Shown: one piece after another, positions 43,669-55,989 of the stretch
Numbering within the stretch: position 1 is the first letter of the stretch
Layout of the letters: each line of letters begins with the position of its first letter
Origin: Cryptomeria japonica
Lineage: Eukaryota; Streptophyta; Pinopsida; Cupressales; Cupressaceae
Direction of reading: 5' to 3'
Length of the DNA: 64,000 bases
NCBI RefSeq assembly: GCF_030272615.1
Contig: NC_081406.1
Location: forward strand, 473,492,900 to 473,556,899
The notes under the pieces: generated by a model
Told to the model about the DNA's origin: nothing
Seen by the model: the letters and a program-made list of their open reading frames with translations, nothing else
The model's database searches: none
Made by a program: the position numbers and the translations under genes

Positions 43669-45483
43669 ATTAATAGTTAATAATTAATAATAATATAATT
43701 TTAGTGTTTTGTTAATTATTAATAGTTAATAATTATTATTGTATATATATATTTATATATATTACTTTTTATTAATTTATTAATAGTTTAATGAAATGGT
43801 TTACTTTATAAATTAAATGATGCCTTTAAAATAGATGTATTATTTATTTTGGGGTGTTTGTTCATTTAATTATTATGATTTTTGTTGGTTCAAGTTAAAA
43901 GGGGTAAATTAATTATTTATGATTAGTTAGATTTCTAGTCCTATTGGTTCAATGATGGCTTGAATTTCTCGTAATCTTCATGGTGATGTTTTATTAATTT
44001 AAACGATGAAATTGCAAGTGTATATAATGTTGTTATTCTCAAAGATTGACTGTGCTCGGACTTAGTGAATTTAACTTTTCTTATAAGGGCTTTATTTGGT
44101 TGTTATTTCTCATCTTTGTTAGTCATCCTATTGTGTCGTATCTTGTATCTCTTGACCAAGTGATGTATTATGACCTCGTTCTCTTAACCATGTTGTGCTT
44201 ATTCCTTATGGTTAACCAGGGGTTAGTAGGTCTTTGTTTTGGCCACCTGTATTTTGATAGTGGTGTTATGGTTGTCTGTTTCACCATAGGGTCCTCATAG
44301 AGTGACCATGTTCGTTTAGTATCCTATGAGAGAGTGGCTTTCGAGTGGGGGCCGCACCCGAAGTGGTTGGCAGGATAACCCCTCGAAAGTCAAATAATAA
44401 GTGATAACCTAATAATTGATTAGGGGGTGGGTAGTTTTTAATATTAATTAAAATATTATACCCCACGCATGGTTGAGTGCTCGTATAGACTCAAGATGTA
44501 GTGGGAAGGCCTGGAATGGCAAACCGACCACCTTGTCTTTATGAAGGGTTGGTAGGGTCTACATGAGACAGATAGAACTAGGGGTTCAGAAAAGGTTACC
44601 AGGATAACCCAAGATGGGGGTCACGACCTATGGATGCCTACCTAGGGTAACCATCATAAGCTATGCGATGACACTCTCTCTTTAGGGTCACTTGAGTATT
44701 GTGATGTTGAGTTCACCTAGATTATTGTGGAGTCGTCTTGTACCATCGTCCATGTATTTCATATGCTTGCTTGACGGTCCTCTGCTATCTCCTCGCACGA
44801 TGGGGTGATTCTATTTTGGGATCACATGGTCGGGTGGTAGTGCCACTTCCCATTGAATGTTCTTGTTCATACCTTTTTTAGAGGATTGGCTTCACAGGTG
44901 TTCTTATGGTTTGTGACTCATGCATTATCTCATGTTGGAGATTATTATACTTTGGAGACCAATATGGTCATTTTTATTAATGAATTTATGTAACCTTGTA
45001 ATTGGTAGTGTTGTAAGTTGTTCATGTATTATTGAGAGCCGTGTATTTTATGAACAATGTAATCTTAAGTTTTGGATGTTATTTTATCAATTTTCCTTAT
45101 GCTATGTGCAAATGCTTTATTGAAGAGAAAATTATATTGTAATACTTCAATCTTTAAATGGTGTAATTTGTTATATGTTTATGGTTCATATTGTTGAATG
45201 AGTAAATGATGGCTAATTGGATTAATCGTAATTATGGAATTTAACCTTTCGTTTAATTCTTCGTTGGTAACGCTTTAGGAATTTTGGTTTTAGTCTTCTG
45301 CTTGTGTTATTATTGTGCAATGTAGTAATTAATGCACTTATTGTGATTTATAATTTTTTAAAAAAATTTATTTCACTCTTACTTGCTTAGTTGTATGGTT
45401 TTCCTTTGGGGTTCCTCGTGTGGCATTACATGTGTAATAAGACATAAAGATGATGTCTTTTCCTAGTGGAGAAGGATGTCACA
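43669..45483 (+). repeat. LTR-b, right part
   Basis: It continues the AT-rich sequence interrupted by LINE-B. Several ordered blocks match 30.6-31.3 kb (see LTR-a), and TATTGAGAGCCGTGT at about 45029 resembles TCTTGAGAGCTATGC at 31423. The right end near GGATGTCACA (45474-45483) is a guess. No credible ORF. Confidence 0.45.
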
Positions 45484-46014
45484 TCTCATCTTTTGGCTTG
45501 GTTAATTAAATAAAATAAATTAGATTTAATATTTTTTAATCATCCTTGATTACTAATTTACGATTAAATATGTTAGGGTTAGTATTATGATTTTTAAATG
45601 CAAATGAAAAAGAAATGATTAAATTTTGATATTAATATGTTTTCCTTACCATATGTTTATGTTGCATATATGCTTTTGAGAGATGATCTATTAATGCATG
45701 ACTAAGTGTGACTAAGTGTAGGTATGAGTCAAAGGCAAGAACATGGTTAAGGAGAAGATATATAGCCACTTGGTAAAAAATGGGCAAGATGGATAAATGT
45801 TTCACATGCCACATAGTTTCATGTAGAACTTGCATTTGAATAACATAATGGATGTTTTCTGAATAATTTAATGATGCCTATATAAATCATTATTAAAATG
45901 TTTCAATTATATTGAAAATGAAGATAAATATGAATACCTTGTTTGTATCCATGTATTTTTTATATCAGGTATATGTATATCAACTTTCTTTAGAAATAAA
46001 ATTGCAAATTTACT

Positions 46015-46048
<34 letters not shown>

Positions 46049-46268
46049 GTGTGTGTGTGTGTGTAGATGTGTATATATAGGTAAAAGTACAAAGTTGTGT
46101 CACACTTTTATAAAGGAAATGGTCAATGTTCACTCAAATTTTTAAAGTAAATTAATAGAAATTGAAATATATGTTTTGAATTTTGAAATAATGTAAACTA
46201 ATAAAATTTATATTCTTTTGTCTATTTTATGTTTGTGTAATTTTAACAAAATTTTTAAAAAATATTTG
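45484..46268. other. Non-coding AT-rich spacer
   Basis: Apart from the CA/TG microsatellite at 46018-46064, nothing is recognisable between the LTR-b end and the Tat-like element. Confidence 0.5.
46018..46064. repeat. (CA)14 followed directly by (TG)9: perfect palindrome
   Basis: A 28-nt CA run turns into a 19-nt TG run at 46045/46046, so the two arms are self-complementary over 19 nt with no spacer. Confidence 0.95.
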
Positions 46269-47358
46269 TGTAATACCCTAAAAATGGTCATCTAAACTAT
46301 GAGCCCCTAATCTCGACAACATCACCAAGGTCCTAATCAAAGGCAATTAAATGAATCTTGAGCACATAATTAATTCTTTAATCATCAAATGTCACATGGC
46401 AAAATTAATCACTCAATATTAATTAAATATTTATTTAATTAATTGATCATTCCAAGTAAATCATTTTAAACAATTATCTTATTTATTTTATTAAATATCC
46501 TAGCATATTTAATTAAATAAATCAATTTGCCATTAAATCATCAAAAAGAGGAATTAATTTGAAAAATAAATAAAAATTGCCATAAATCTTCAAAAAGGAA
46601 ACAAATCAAGAAAGATGAATTGGAAATTATGAGCACAAATCTTCAAAAAAGAATTAAAAAATGAGAAAAGAAATCAATTGGTGATAATCTTGAAAAAACA
46701 AACTAAAAAGTGATAAATAATCTCAGAGAAAGCAATTAAAAACAATTAAATATTGAAATTGAATGAAATAGAGAATAAATCAATTTTTCTGATTTTATCT
46801 TAATTTTAGTTCAATTTCCTTTAAAACCGAGAAAAGCATCCAATCACATCAATTCACCTGGATTGTGCTTCCTCTTGGAAAATCTTGACCGCTCATCATC
46901 ATTTGATCTCAGCCATTGGTTTCTTTCTGAATTTTCTATAAATTCAGGCTTTCATCTCTCATTCAAAAATCCTGGATAATATATTGTTATTATGTTGTTT
47001 TTGCTCTAGGTTCATTGAGAATTTGCATTGAGATATTGCATATTAGTTACTTCATATTGCTTAAATCATTTAGCTTAAATATTCATATATTGCTTAAATC
47101 AGGTTAGATTAATCTTGCATCCATTTAGCTCATATTCATGCTCATATAGATTAAAAATCCTTCGTTTAGGTGTTGTCTAGTTACTGGATAGCTTAGCAAT
47201 CTGAGAGCAATCTAAACTCGCATCTGCTAGAAGGCAATAGGTCGCTTTGTAATGGTTTATTATTCATTGATTATTGATTTACTAACCATGCATCTAATGA
47301 CTTAATTGAAGTGTTGTGTATTCCAGATACAGATACAGGTCCATTTTTCACACACACA
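46269..47358 (+). repeat. 5' LTR of Tat-like element
   Basis: It starts TGTAATACCC and ends CACACACA just before the PBS. A TATA box TCTATAAAT lies at about 46935, followed by a pyrimidine-rich start-site context (CATCTCTCATTC). The U3 part is A-rich with runs of short AATTAAAT motifs. Confidence 0.65.
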
Positions 47359-47360
47359 TT

Positions 47361-47380
47361 TTTGGCGCCCGCCATGGGGC
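47361..47380 (+). promoter_or_regulatory. Primer binding site, tRNA-Arg type
   Basis: TGGCGCCCGCCATGGGGC just after the LTR matches the Arg-tRNA primer site class used by Tat/Ogre elements. Confidence 0.75.
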
Positions 47381-49454
47381 AAAAGACTACTTTCTCGGCC
47401 TCAAAATCATTTTTTTTTTTTATCTTGCAGGGTTCGTCAGTACAATCTCTGTGAAATATTGTACGAGTGGTATTACTGCATCGTACGACATTTTGTTGAA
47501 GCCTTTTATTTGTCGTACGAATCAGAAAATGGTGTCGTATGACATTCTGTTCTAATTATCTAATTTTATCTTCTGTCATCCTATACTTAGTTCTAACTCG
47601 TACGATAAAAGCCTTTTTTCGTTTCACTCTGTGATAATTATCGTACGATGGTGTATTCTGTTGGGTTAAAACAAGTTTCACTTTGCAGGTTTTCTGTCAA
47701 ATTTTGATTACGCTAACGCTAACCCTGAATCGTCTTTTATCTGCCTGATATTTTCACAGCTTAACCAATTTCTTGCAGGATGCTTGTCAAAGAATTTATC
47801 AATCAAACATACGCCTGTCAAAGAATGAAACAACATGACTACTGATATGTTGTTTTTGCAAGTTTCCTAAAGAGAATCAACTAAACATTGTGTATTCTTT
47901 AAATTCTTTTTTTTTAGGCACCTAAATTGCTATCTGGTTAAAGAACAAATCTGTATTTTGTGTTTTTAGAAAATTCTGAGAGGTAGGAGAGTATGCTCTT
48001 GTCTTTTTCTAGACAATCAGAAATCCAGACTCTTGAGGCTTTTTCTTTGTTTGAGATTTGTACATCTTTAGCAGGCCTGCCCTCGTGAGGAGCTTAAAAA
48101 CTCTTAAAGTCATTACAGTCGATGTGAGGGGAATGACCTAAGTGGGAATGGCTAAATGCCAAGTACTCCAACCCACTATAAAATAAATGTGATTTGATGA
48201 AAATCAAGTCAATGACATTGATCGGGAATAGCTCTCCTCAGTATCTTCGAGTATATTTATCCTTGGTTTTCAAGGGTGGGAGACCTCTTAATTAAGTTTA
48301 TACCTCGACGCGTCAAACGAACCCTTACTAGATCCAATTAAAATTAGAAGCTACCTGATTCACCTCCGAAAGGTTGATAATCTTTGTGCAAGAGAGATAG
48401 TAACTCTCCCAAGACACTTGCCATATCGTGCCCCCATTAGCGTTTGGAGTCGGCTAATATGGCATTGAAAATCCATTGCGTGAGACTCAGCGGCCATATT
48501 CTGATTAGCTATTGGGTGTGTACGTAAGTCAGCAAGCAAAGGTTTTCTTCTCTAAGCCAACTTCCATAGGGTTTGCATGTTGTGATTGGAATTACTATTC
48601 ATATTGCTTGTTTTCTATGTTTTCATCCCTCAAACTAAAACTGGAATACTAAAACTGCAAAAAACAAATCAACAACTCAGTGATAAACTCTGTCTGTGTC
48701 AGAACTAGTCTACCCTCAGTCGAAATTTTATCCAAAACTAGTCTATCCTAGTCAAAAAACAGTCCATCTCATAATTAGTCATACTTAGTTGTCATACTCA
48801 GCTATTGAAAAACTCAAAATTTTTGTCTTTGTCCTGTTAACAATCGTATGAACTTGATTATTTATTGTCCTGCACCATATCCTGTGTCGTACGAGTCTGA
48901 TTATTTGTCGTCTAAGCTCAATCCTCTATCGTATGAAACCCAGAAGTTTTTCATCTAAAGCTAAATCCGATGTCGTACGATACGTAATTGCACTGAATAT
49001 TTTGTCATCCTAGACATACCCATCTATCATATGGTACTAGGCAGCAACTCGTACAAAACAAAACTGTTGTCGTCCTAGAACTATTATACTGTCATCTGGT
49101 CCTAGAAATCCTGTCGTACAAATCTCTGATTTTGTCAGTCCAGAACAGTCAAACCTACCTAGATCAGTCTACAGTGACCATAAAACTGGTCATCATCCCC
49201 ATGAGCATAAACAACCTTGATAGTGTACCCCTGTCATTGCATTGCATGATTTTATCGATCATCTTTAAGCTAGTTCAAACAACATCTTATCAAAACCTAA
49301 GTTAACTTAGATAATGTCTTACATAGGATAGATCATTCCTGAAACCAGACTAGATCTTAGTAACTTCTCTCAATCACTACGTTAAATGAATAACTAGCTA
49401 CAATTTGATCTTGACTTCTACAACATGTCTAGCTCTCAGTCCTAACAGTTGCAA
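47381..49454 (+). other. Long leader of Tat-like element with TCGTACGA motifs
   Basis: Untranslated leader. The palindrome TCGTACGA occurs exactly six times (about 47480, 47513, 47618, 47640, 48897, 48972), with further degenerate CGTAYRA copies. A block at 48128-48185 (GGGGAATGACCTAAGTGGG, ATGGCTAAATGCCAAG) is conserved in the leader of the second Tat-like element at about 60247-60302. The overlapping ORFs at 47306-47555 are not coding. Confidence 0.6.
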
Positions 49455-51360
49455 ATGCTTGTTCAAACCAGAAACTCTCGTAGCAAAACAAACAAAGAAA
49501 AAGAAACACCCTTTTCATCAAACGACAATCCATTCTTTGTAGAAAACCTCTTTCCAAATAAATCATCCTCGTCACAAATACCAGTTTACAATCTACCAAT
49601 CTTTGGTCAACCCCTATCTCCCACCATGTCTGGAGAAAGGCAAGAAAGACAAGCTAGTAAACGAGACACTTATGACAACTTCAGTAATCATGCCACTGAC
49701 AATGAGTCCTCATCAACTGAATCTAAAATCCCTGAACCTCCTGAGGTTGAAATACATAGATGTCAAAATGATAAAGAGTTCCGAAAAATGATGAAGGTCA
49801 TCATGGCTAGACAAAAAGAAGACTATTTCCTAGAATTAGAAAAGCAAGGTGCCAAACTTCCTACTGGTTATAATGTGGAGGCCATCATCACTAAAGAGGA
49901 AGAGACACCATTGGGAATGCTAAACAAACAAATGCAAGCGTTACAAACTAAGGTCACAAAACTAAAAAACAAAGATAAATCACCAAAACAATATTCTCTG
50001 GACACAATATGCCCATTCCCATTTGACAAAAACCTTTACATGCCTCCATTTCCCTCAAGAGTAGAAATGACTAAGTTTGATAAATATGATGGGAATACAG
50101 ACCCTCAAGATCATATCAGAGAATTTTGTGCTTTATGTATGGAGTTCATGCATGACCAAACGTATCTCATGCGCCTTTTCTCGAGAAGTTTAGGTGGGCA
50201 AGCTATGGAATGGTTCTCAAGTCTACCTATGGGAATAAAAAAATTGAATAATTAATCCAACTATTCCTACAGCAATACTCCTATAACATTCATCACCTAG
50301 TTACTATGATAGAGCTTTGCAATACCAAACAAAAGACAGGAGAACCCTTTCTCACTTTTCTCCAACGATGGAGAAAGATGTTCTCTAGATATTCACAGAC
50401 TATTCCAGATCTTGAGAAGATGGATATCTTTGTCAACAACTTAATCTCTGAATTAAAATACAGTGTCCAGATGCAAGTACATCCTTTATTCAACAAAATG
50501 GTAGATAATGCCCTCAGAATGGAAGATGTGCTTATAAAAAGGGAGATATATCACTTTGGACAGAAACATCGCAAGGTTCTAGTTCTAAAGAAAAGAGCAA
50601 ATACTGGAAATATGGCAAAGATAACAACAAAAATGTTGTTAATGATGGGGTGGTAGATACTTTCAAAGAAAAAACAAAATCCACAATATTTAACTTGGCT
50701 AGTGGCACGCAAGCACTCAAGGCAGCTGAAACTACAGTAGAAAACCCTCTGAAGAAAGAAAGAGAATGGTTTAAAGAAAATCCTTGGCTTTCAAAACCTA
50801 AGCATGATTTTTCTCCTCTATATGAATCATATGAATCAACTTTTAAAACTTTATTGGCAAATAATCTGATAACATTGCCAGACAATTCTAGACCATATGA
50901 CCCAGAAATTAAACCCAAATGGTGGAGAGAAAACGAATACTGTGACTACCATCGGAACAAGGGACATAACATAAAAAACTGCATGAAACTCCGATATGAA
51001 AGCATTGATGCTATCAAGATCATTGTTGGAAATCACGCGACTAATGTTGATCATACGGCCTTTAAAGATCCCTTACTGACTTATGAACAAGGAAATTCCT
51101 CAAAATCCAAGGGAGGAGCTAGAGTCAATTATACCTACACTAACAATGATAACGTGATCAACATGATTGAATCTTCCCAACCTGAATACTGCAATGTAAT
51201 CATAATCCAGGATAAACAAAATCAAGCACAAACTACTAATGTTGTGACTCGCACTCAAAAGAAGGTTGCTCTCCAAGGAGCTAGTTCCTCAACTTTCGAT
51301 CAAACAACATCAAATCTACCAAATAGACAAACAAACACAATCACAGCCAAATCAAAATAG
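49455..51360 (+). pseudogene. Tat-like Gag
   Basis: The start is taken at the ATG at 49455 (MLVQTRNSRSKTNKE) because the second Tat-like element starts the same way (MPVETRSKSNK at 61692). The gag core has DTICPFPFDKNLYMPPFPSR, YDGNTDPQDHIREF and GQAMEWFSSLP, with frameshifts near 50255 and 50640, then FLTFLQRWRKMFSRYSQT. A single knuckle-like motif CDYHRNKGHNIKNC (about 50940) has the CX2H spacing usual in Tat Gag. The C-terminus is Asn/Thr-rich. Confidence 0.8.
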
Positions 51361-52522
51361 CTGGCTTTATCATCTTCTCTTGGTTATAGTATTGTTGAGC
51401 AATTAAAGAGAACCAATGCTCAAATCTCCATTTTGGAACTGCTTAAGATCTCTTTTGCTCATAGAGAGATCCTAGACAAGGCTTTTCTCACCACTAGTGT
51501 CCCTAAAGATTTAGATGTGGATCAGTTTCAATCTATGGTGGGTCACCTGACTTCTCTTCATTACCTCACTTTCTCTGAAGAAGATGATAACTCACAGAGT
51601 CACCCGCATAACTAGCCATTACACATTGAAGCTATGATCCATAAACACCGAGTTAAACGTGTTTTGATAGATGGAGGCGTTGGGTTGAATATTTGTACCT
51701 ACAATCTACTAACATAGTTGAGATTTTCTGAAAACATTATTGATCCAACAAAGAAAATAACAATCAAGGCTTATGATGAAGAAGAAAGAACCTCTAAGGG
51801 TCTAGTACTATTACCAAATAGGGTAGGACCTATAGAAAGAGATGTCATTTTTTAGGTCATGGATCTTCATCTTTCATACAACATCTTACTGGGTAGGCCA
51901 TGGATTCATGAAATGAAAACAATATCGTCTGTATCATCAATGCTTGAAATTTCCTTATAATGGAGTTGAAGTCAGTAGTCTAGCCAATATAAGCTATACC
52001 TGCAATGCATTAACGCAGAGTGTTGATGCTTTTGTTCGTCATAATAGAGCAGCCTCTACAGCTGAAAGTTCAGAATCTTTGCTGAAAGATTTAGAAAAGA
52101 AATTGAAAATCATAAACACTGGCATGGATGGCAACAAGATAAAGCCTATGCTCTCACTAATGTCTCTTCCTCCATCACCAAGACAGTCGAGAAAACCATC
52201 AGAGGTTATGAAGCCACAAACTTCAACTGTAAAAGTCATTTATGATGGTCTCTTTATACAGTCCTCTACTTCCCTTGTAGATGAAATAGAAGAGGATGAT
52301 GTTCTCAAATCGCTTTTCAAAGAAGATAGTGCAAACAAAGAAATACGACATTGTGAGATTTCCCCGACACAATATGGTCCAGGCTATAAGTTGCTTCAAC
52401 GCATGGGATATTTAGGTATCGGTCCTATAGGCAAATGTCAAGAAGGTATTGTTGAACCTATTCAGTTACAAACTAAGTTTGCCAATGATAAAGCTGGACT
52501 GGGATATGATCCAAGAAAGTAA
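51361..52522 (+). pseudogene. Tat-like aspartic protease followed by G-patch domain
   Basis: Protease: VLIDGGVGLNICTYNLLT (Asp of the active site), KKITIKAYDEEERTSKGLVL and YNILLGRPWIHEM (51660-51915), with stops at 51715 and 51853. A frameshift near 51930 leads to LKFPYNGVEV. At 52376-52520 GPGYKLLQRMGYLGIGPIGK and AGLGYDPRK form a G-patch, a Gly-rich RNA-binding motif also attached to protease in some retroviruses. It ends at a stop at 52520-52522. Confidence 0.75.
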
Positions 52523-54059
52523 TACTCAACAAATTCAGGAAGAGTGCAACGATGAACAAAAAGAATTGCCAACCCAGAGAGAGGAAACAAATGGTAATCA
52601 AGTTCTAATTATATCAGCTATAATACCACAGGAAGTAGAGGTCCCAGAGGATATGAGAGATGAAGTATATAGAATCGAAGAATTTTTTGCACCACTAGAC
52701 ATTCCGGTAACATATATTGGCAAACAACAAGTAGATGATTCAAAAACTGATTCAAATGAGTATGAATGGGGTCTAGACCACCTCTCAGATACATCTACTA
52801 CAGAAACCCCTGAAGAATCTAGTGATATCATAGATGATGCACAAGCACTGATACGCCTAAAAATGCAAAGGGAAATGGAAGAAATTAGACTAAAAAGACA
52901 AGAAGACTATGAACAACAACTGGAGGAAGAAAGGACACAAGCAATTTCTTCACCCACTAACTCTCCCTCTATTGAGATAGGACAAATCAGATATGGAACT
53001 ACAAAAGAAGAATTAGAAGCTATAGAAACAGAACCAGTCATCAGTCCAGAGGAAGCTGAATGGAACAGATGATAGGGATTAACAGAACCATCAAGGTTAT
53101 GTCCACAAGTGTGTCAAATACAAGTGATCAATGAACCAAATCACGAAGGAACTTGTAGCATCAAAGATGTAGGTATTGATACTATATATACTTTTACTAA
53201 GCCACTTGAAGACGAGTCAAAAAATTCATCTTATGACTCTGATAACTTAGACAGGAGCTCTATTTATAACAACAATTATTCAACAACGCATTATGACTAC
53301 TTTGTCATGAATGTTGAGATGTTGTCTATTGACCCTATTACAATCACAACATGGTATGCAATCCAGTCTGAAGTAGGTGACAACGCTAGAAGTAGGTCGG
53401 TTGAATTAGGTCCAATAAATACTAACATGAGTTTCAATAATTATGTTGTAACTCTTCCTGGTCTCAAGACACATACACAAGGTAGTCTTTTGGAACTTGA
53501 CTGGTCAGTCCGAAGCCATGATGATAGTACCGTAAACTCCCTTGAGCCTGTTCAAACCTTATCCTTAATACATCCTAAACTGATTGATTGTACTCTTTAT
53601 AACAAACCCTTGAATATACCCACCTTCGCCAATGACTACACACTAGCCTGCTATCTTAATATAGTGGAACCAATGAACTCTTCCACTAGTGAGAAAAGCA
53701 AGAAAATGACTGAAACAGACATCAAGTATCTCAGTCATAAAAATCAAAAAAAGAAAAATAAGAGATGTGATGGCAAAAACCACGTTGTGGCGGTGTCAAA
53801 ATCAAAAATAGTAAAAATAAAGGATGTACCTAAGGGTGAAAACCTCTCTGAGGCGCCTGAAGGTGAGATACTTGATATACTACCAAGTCATTTCTAGGAG
53901 AGGTCTTCTATATTGATTGAGCCAACTCACCCAGTCAACATTGGGAGTCAAGAAATGCCACATATCATTCATTTAGCTCAATCACTATCAAGAGAAAGAA
54001 ATGATTTCAGCAACCTTTTTTTAGAAAAGAAGATCAACTTTGCGTAGACATACTCAGAT
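52523..54059 (+). pseudogene. Acidic linker between G-patch and RT
   Basis: After another frameshift, one frame runs about 1.5 kb to RT, broken at 53070, 53895 and 54045. It is Glu/Ser/Thr-rich with a short coiled coil (MQREMEEIRLKRQEDYEQQL) and a basic patch (KNQKKKNKRCDGKN). No enzymatic motif. Long linkers here are known in Tat elements. Confidence 0.6.
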
Positions 54060-55345
54060 ATGCCAGGACTAGATCCTGATCTCATCATGCATCATCTCTC
54101 TATTACACCAGGAGTTAAACTAGTCAAGCAAAAACTCTGTAAGATGCATCCTCATGTGGCACTGCTAGTCAAGACTGAACTAGAAAAATTGCTAAAAGCT
54201 GGATTTATCATAGATATAGACTACACAGAATGGATATCAAACATAGTACCTGTATCAAAGGCAGACAAATCTATTAGAGTTTGCACAGACTTCAGGGATC
54301 TCAACAAAGCATGTCCAAAAGATGATTTTCCATTGCCCAACATTGACACGATAGTAGATATGACTGTTGGATATGAGTTTTATTCATTAATGGATGGATT
54401 CTCTGGCTACAATCAGATCAAGATAGCACCTGAAGATCAAGAAAAGATAGCTTTCACGTGTCCATGGGGAACCTTCTGCTAGAATGTTATGTCGTTTGGG
54501 CTAAAGAACACAGAAGCAACTTACCAAAGAGCAGTAACCACTATCTTCCACGATATGATGCATAAAAACATGGAAGATTATGTTGATGACACCCTAGTAA
54601 AAACCATGAAGAGATCTACACATATTCAAGAACTAGGCCTCATACTAGATAGAATGGAAAGATTCAAGCTCCAGTTAAATCCTAAAAAGTGTACATTTGG
54701 AGTAACATCAGGAAAATTGCTTGGTTACATAATTTCAAAGAAAGGAATTGAGGTTGACCCTGAAAAGGTCCAAGCTATAATGGAAATGCCTCCGCCTAAG
54801 AATATTAATCAAATGAGAAGTTTACAGGATCGTCTTTAGTCAATAAGGTGCTTTATATCTCAGCTAGCAGACAAAGCTCAACCCTTCACAAAGGTATTAA
54901 GGAAAGGAGTTCAATACAAGTGGGATAAAGATTGTGAACAACATTTAAAACAAATAAAAGATTATCTTTCTAATCCACCCATATTAATGCCACCGATTCA
55001 AGGTAAGCCATTGATTCTATAAGTATCAGCTACAGATACTTCACTGGGGGCACTTCTGGCACAAGATGAAAATAAAAAAGAGAGAGCTATATATTACATC
55101 AACAGAACATTGGTGTCTTATGAAATGAACTACACTATAATAAGAAAGCATGTTTGTCATTGGTCTTTGCATCACAAAAATTAAGGCACTATATGTTGGC
55201 ACACTTTATTAAGCTGGTAGCTAAGATAGATCCGCTCAAATATCTTCTCAGTAAAGCAACACTTACAAGAAGGCTAGCCAAATGGGTCATGGTTCTAACA
55301 GAATTTGATATTGAATATGTGGAACATAAAGCCATCAAAGGATAG
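54060..55345 (+). pseudogene. Tat-like reverse transcriptase and first RNase H
   Basis: RT reads VKQKLCKMHPHVALLVKTEL, IVPVSKADKSIRVCTDFRDL, FYSLMDGFSGYNQIKIAPED (motif A), AFTCPWGTFC, one stop, VMSFGLKNTEATYQRAV and YVDDTLVKT (catalytic), LNPKKCTFGV and KLLGYIISKKGIEVDPEKV. RNase H begins after FISQLADKAQPFTKVLRKG, with VSATDTSLGALLAQDE (catalytic Asp region) and, after a frameshift near 55145, LRHYMLAHFIKLVAKIDPLK and WVMVLTEFDIEYVEHKAIKG. About five stops. Confidence 0.85.
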
Positions 55346-55379
55346 GTTATTGCAGACCAACTTGTTGATGCTCCACTTG

Positions 55380-55830
55380 AAGACAATGAACCTCTGCATA
55401 TAGAATTCCCGGATGAATCAACCATGCACCTTACTCAACAATCATGAAAGATGTTCTTTGATGGGTCTTTCACTCAACATGGTTCTAGTGCCGAAATACT
55501 TTTTATTACTCCCCAAAAATATTCAATTCCAAAAGCTTACAATATTCTCTTCCCTTTCACAAACAACATTGTAGAATATGAAGCTTTGGTAAACGGGATC
55601 AAGCTGGCCATCAAGTGGAAGATTGTTGAATTACACATCTATGGACATTCTCAACTCATTATCAACCAAATCAATGATCTATATCAGACAAGAGATGAGA
55701 AACTAATGCCTTATAAGAGAATGGTAGATGATCTTAAGAAATACTTTACCTTCGTATCATTTCAGCAGATCAGCAAATAGAGCAGCGGATGCAATAGCCA
55801 CTTTGGCATCTATACCACAACTACAAGAAT
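55380..55830 (+). pseudogene. Second (archaeal-type) RNase H of Tat-like element
   Basis: MFFDGSFTQHGSSAEILFIT (first Asp), NNIVEYEALVNGIKLA (Glu), IYGHSQLIINQ and, after a frameshift near 55770, NRAADAIATLAS (last Asp). The third catalytic residue, normally Asp in GDSQL, is His. A second RNase H between the RT-linked one and integrase is the defining feature of the Tat lineage. Confidence 0.8.
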
Positions 55831-55989
55831 CTATTTTTTGCTTTGAATTCTTGGTGGAAAATTTACATTATCCTTCCTATGATTCTCCTGAGTCCCAGAT
55901 GGTCTGTTCTATTTTTGGGCATGACTCATCTCGTTATAGCCACATTTACTCTTACCTGCATAACCAAGTTGTCCCTGCTAATCTTTCTC

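Noticed and set aside
44046-44300. 84-codon hydrophobic ORF
   Set aside because: Lies in LTR-b, is T-rich and has no counterpart in LTR-a.
47306-47555. Two overlapping 78-codon ORFs in the leader
   Set aside because: They span the LTR end and PBS, lie in untranslated leader and show no domain.
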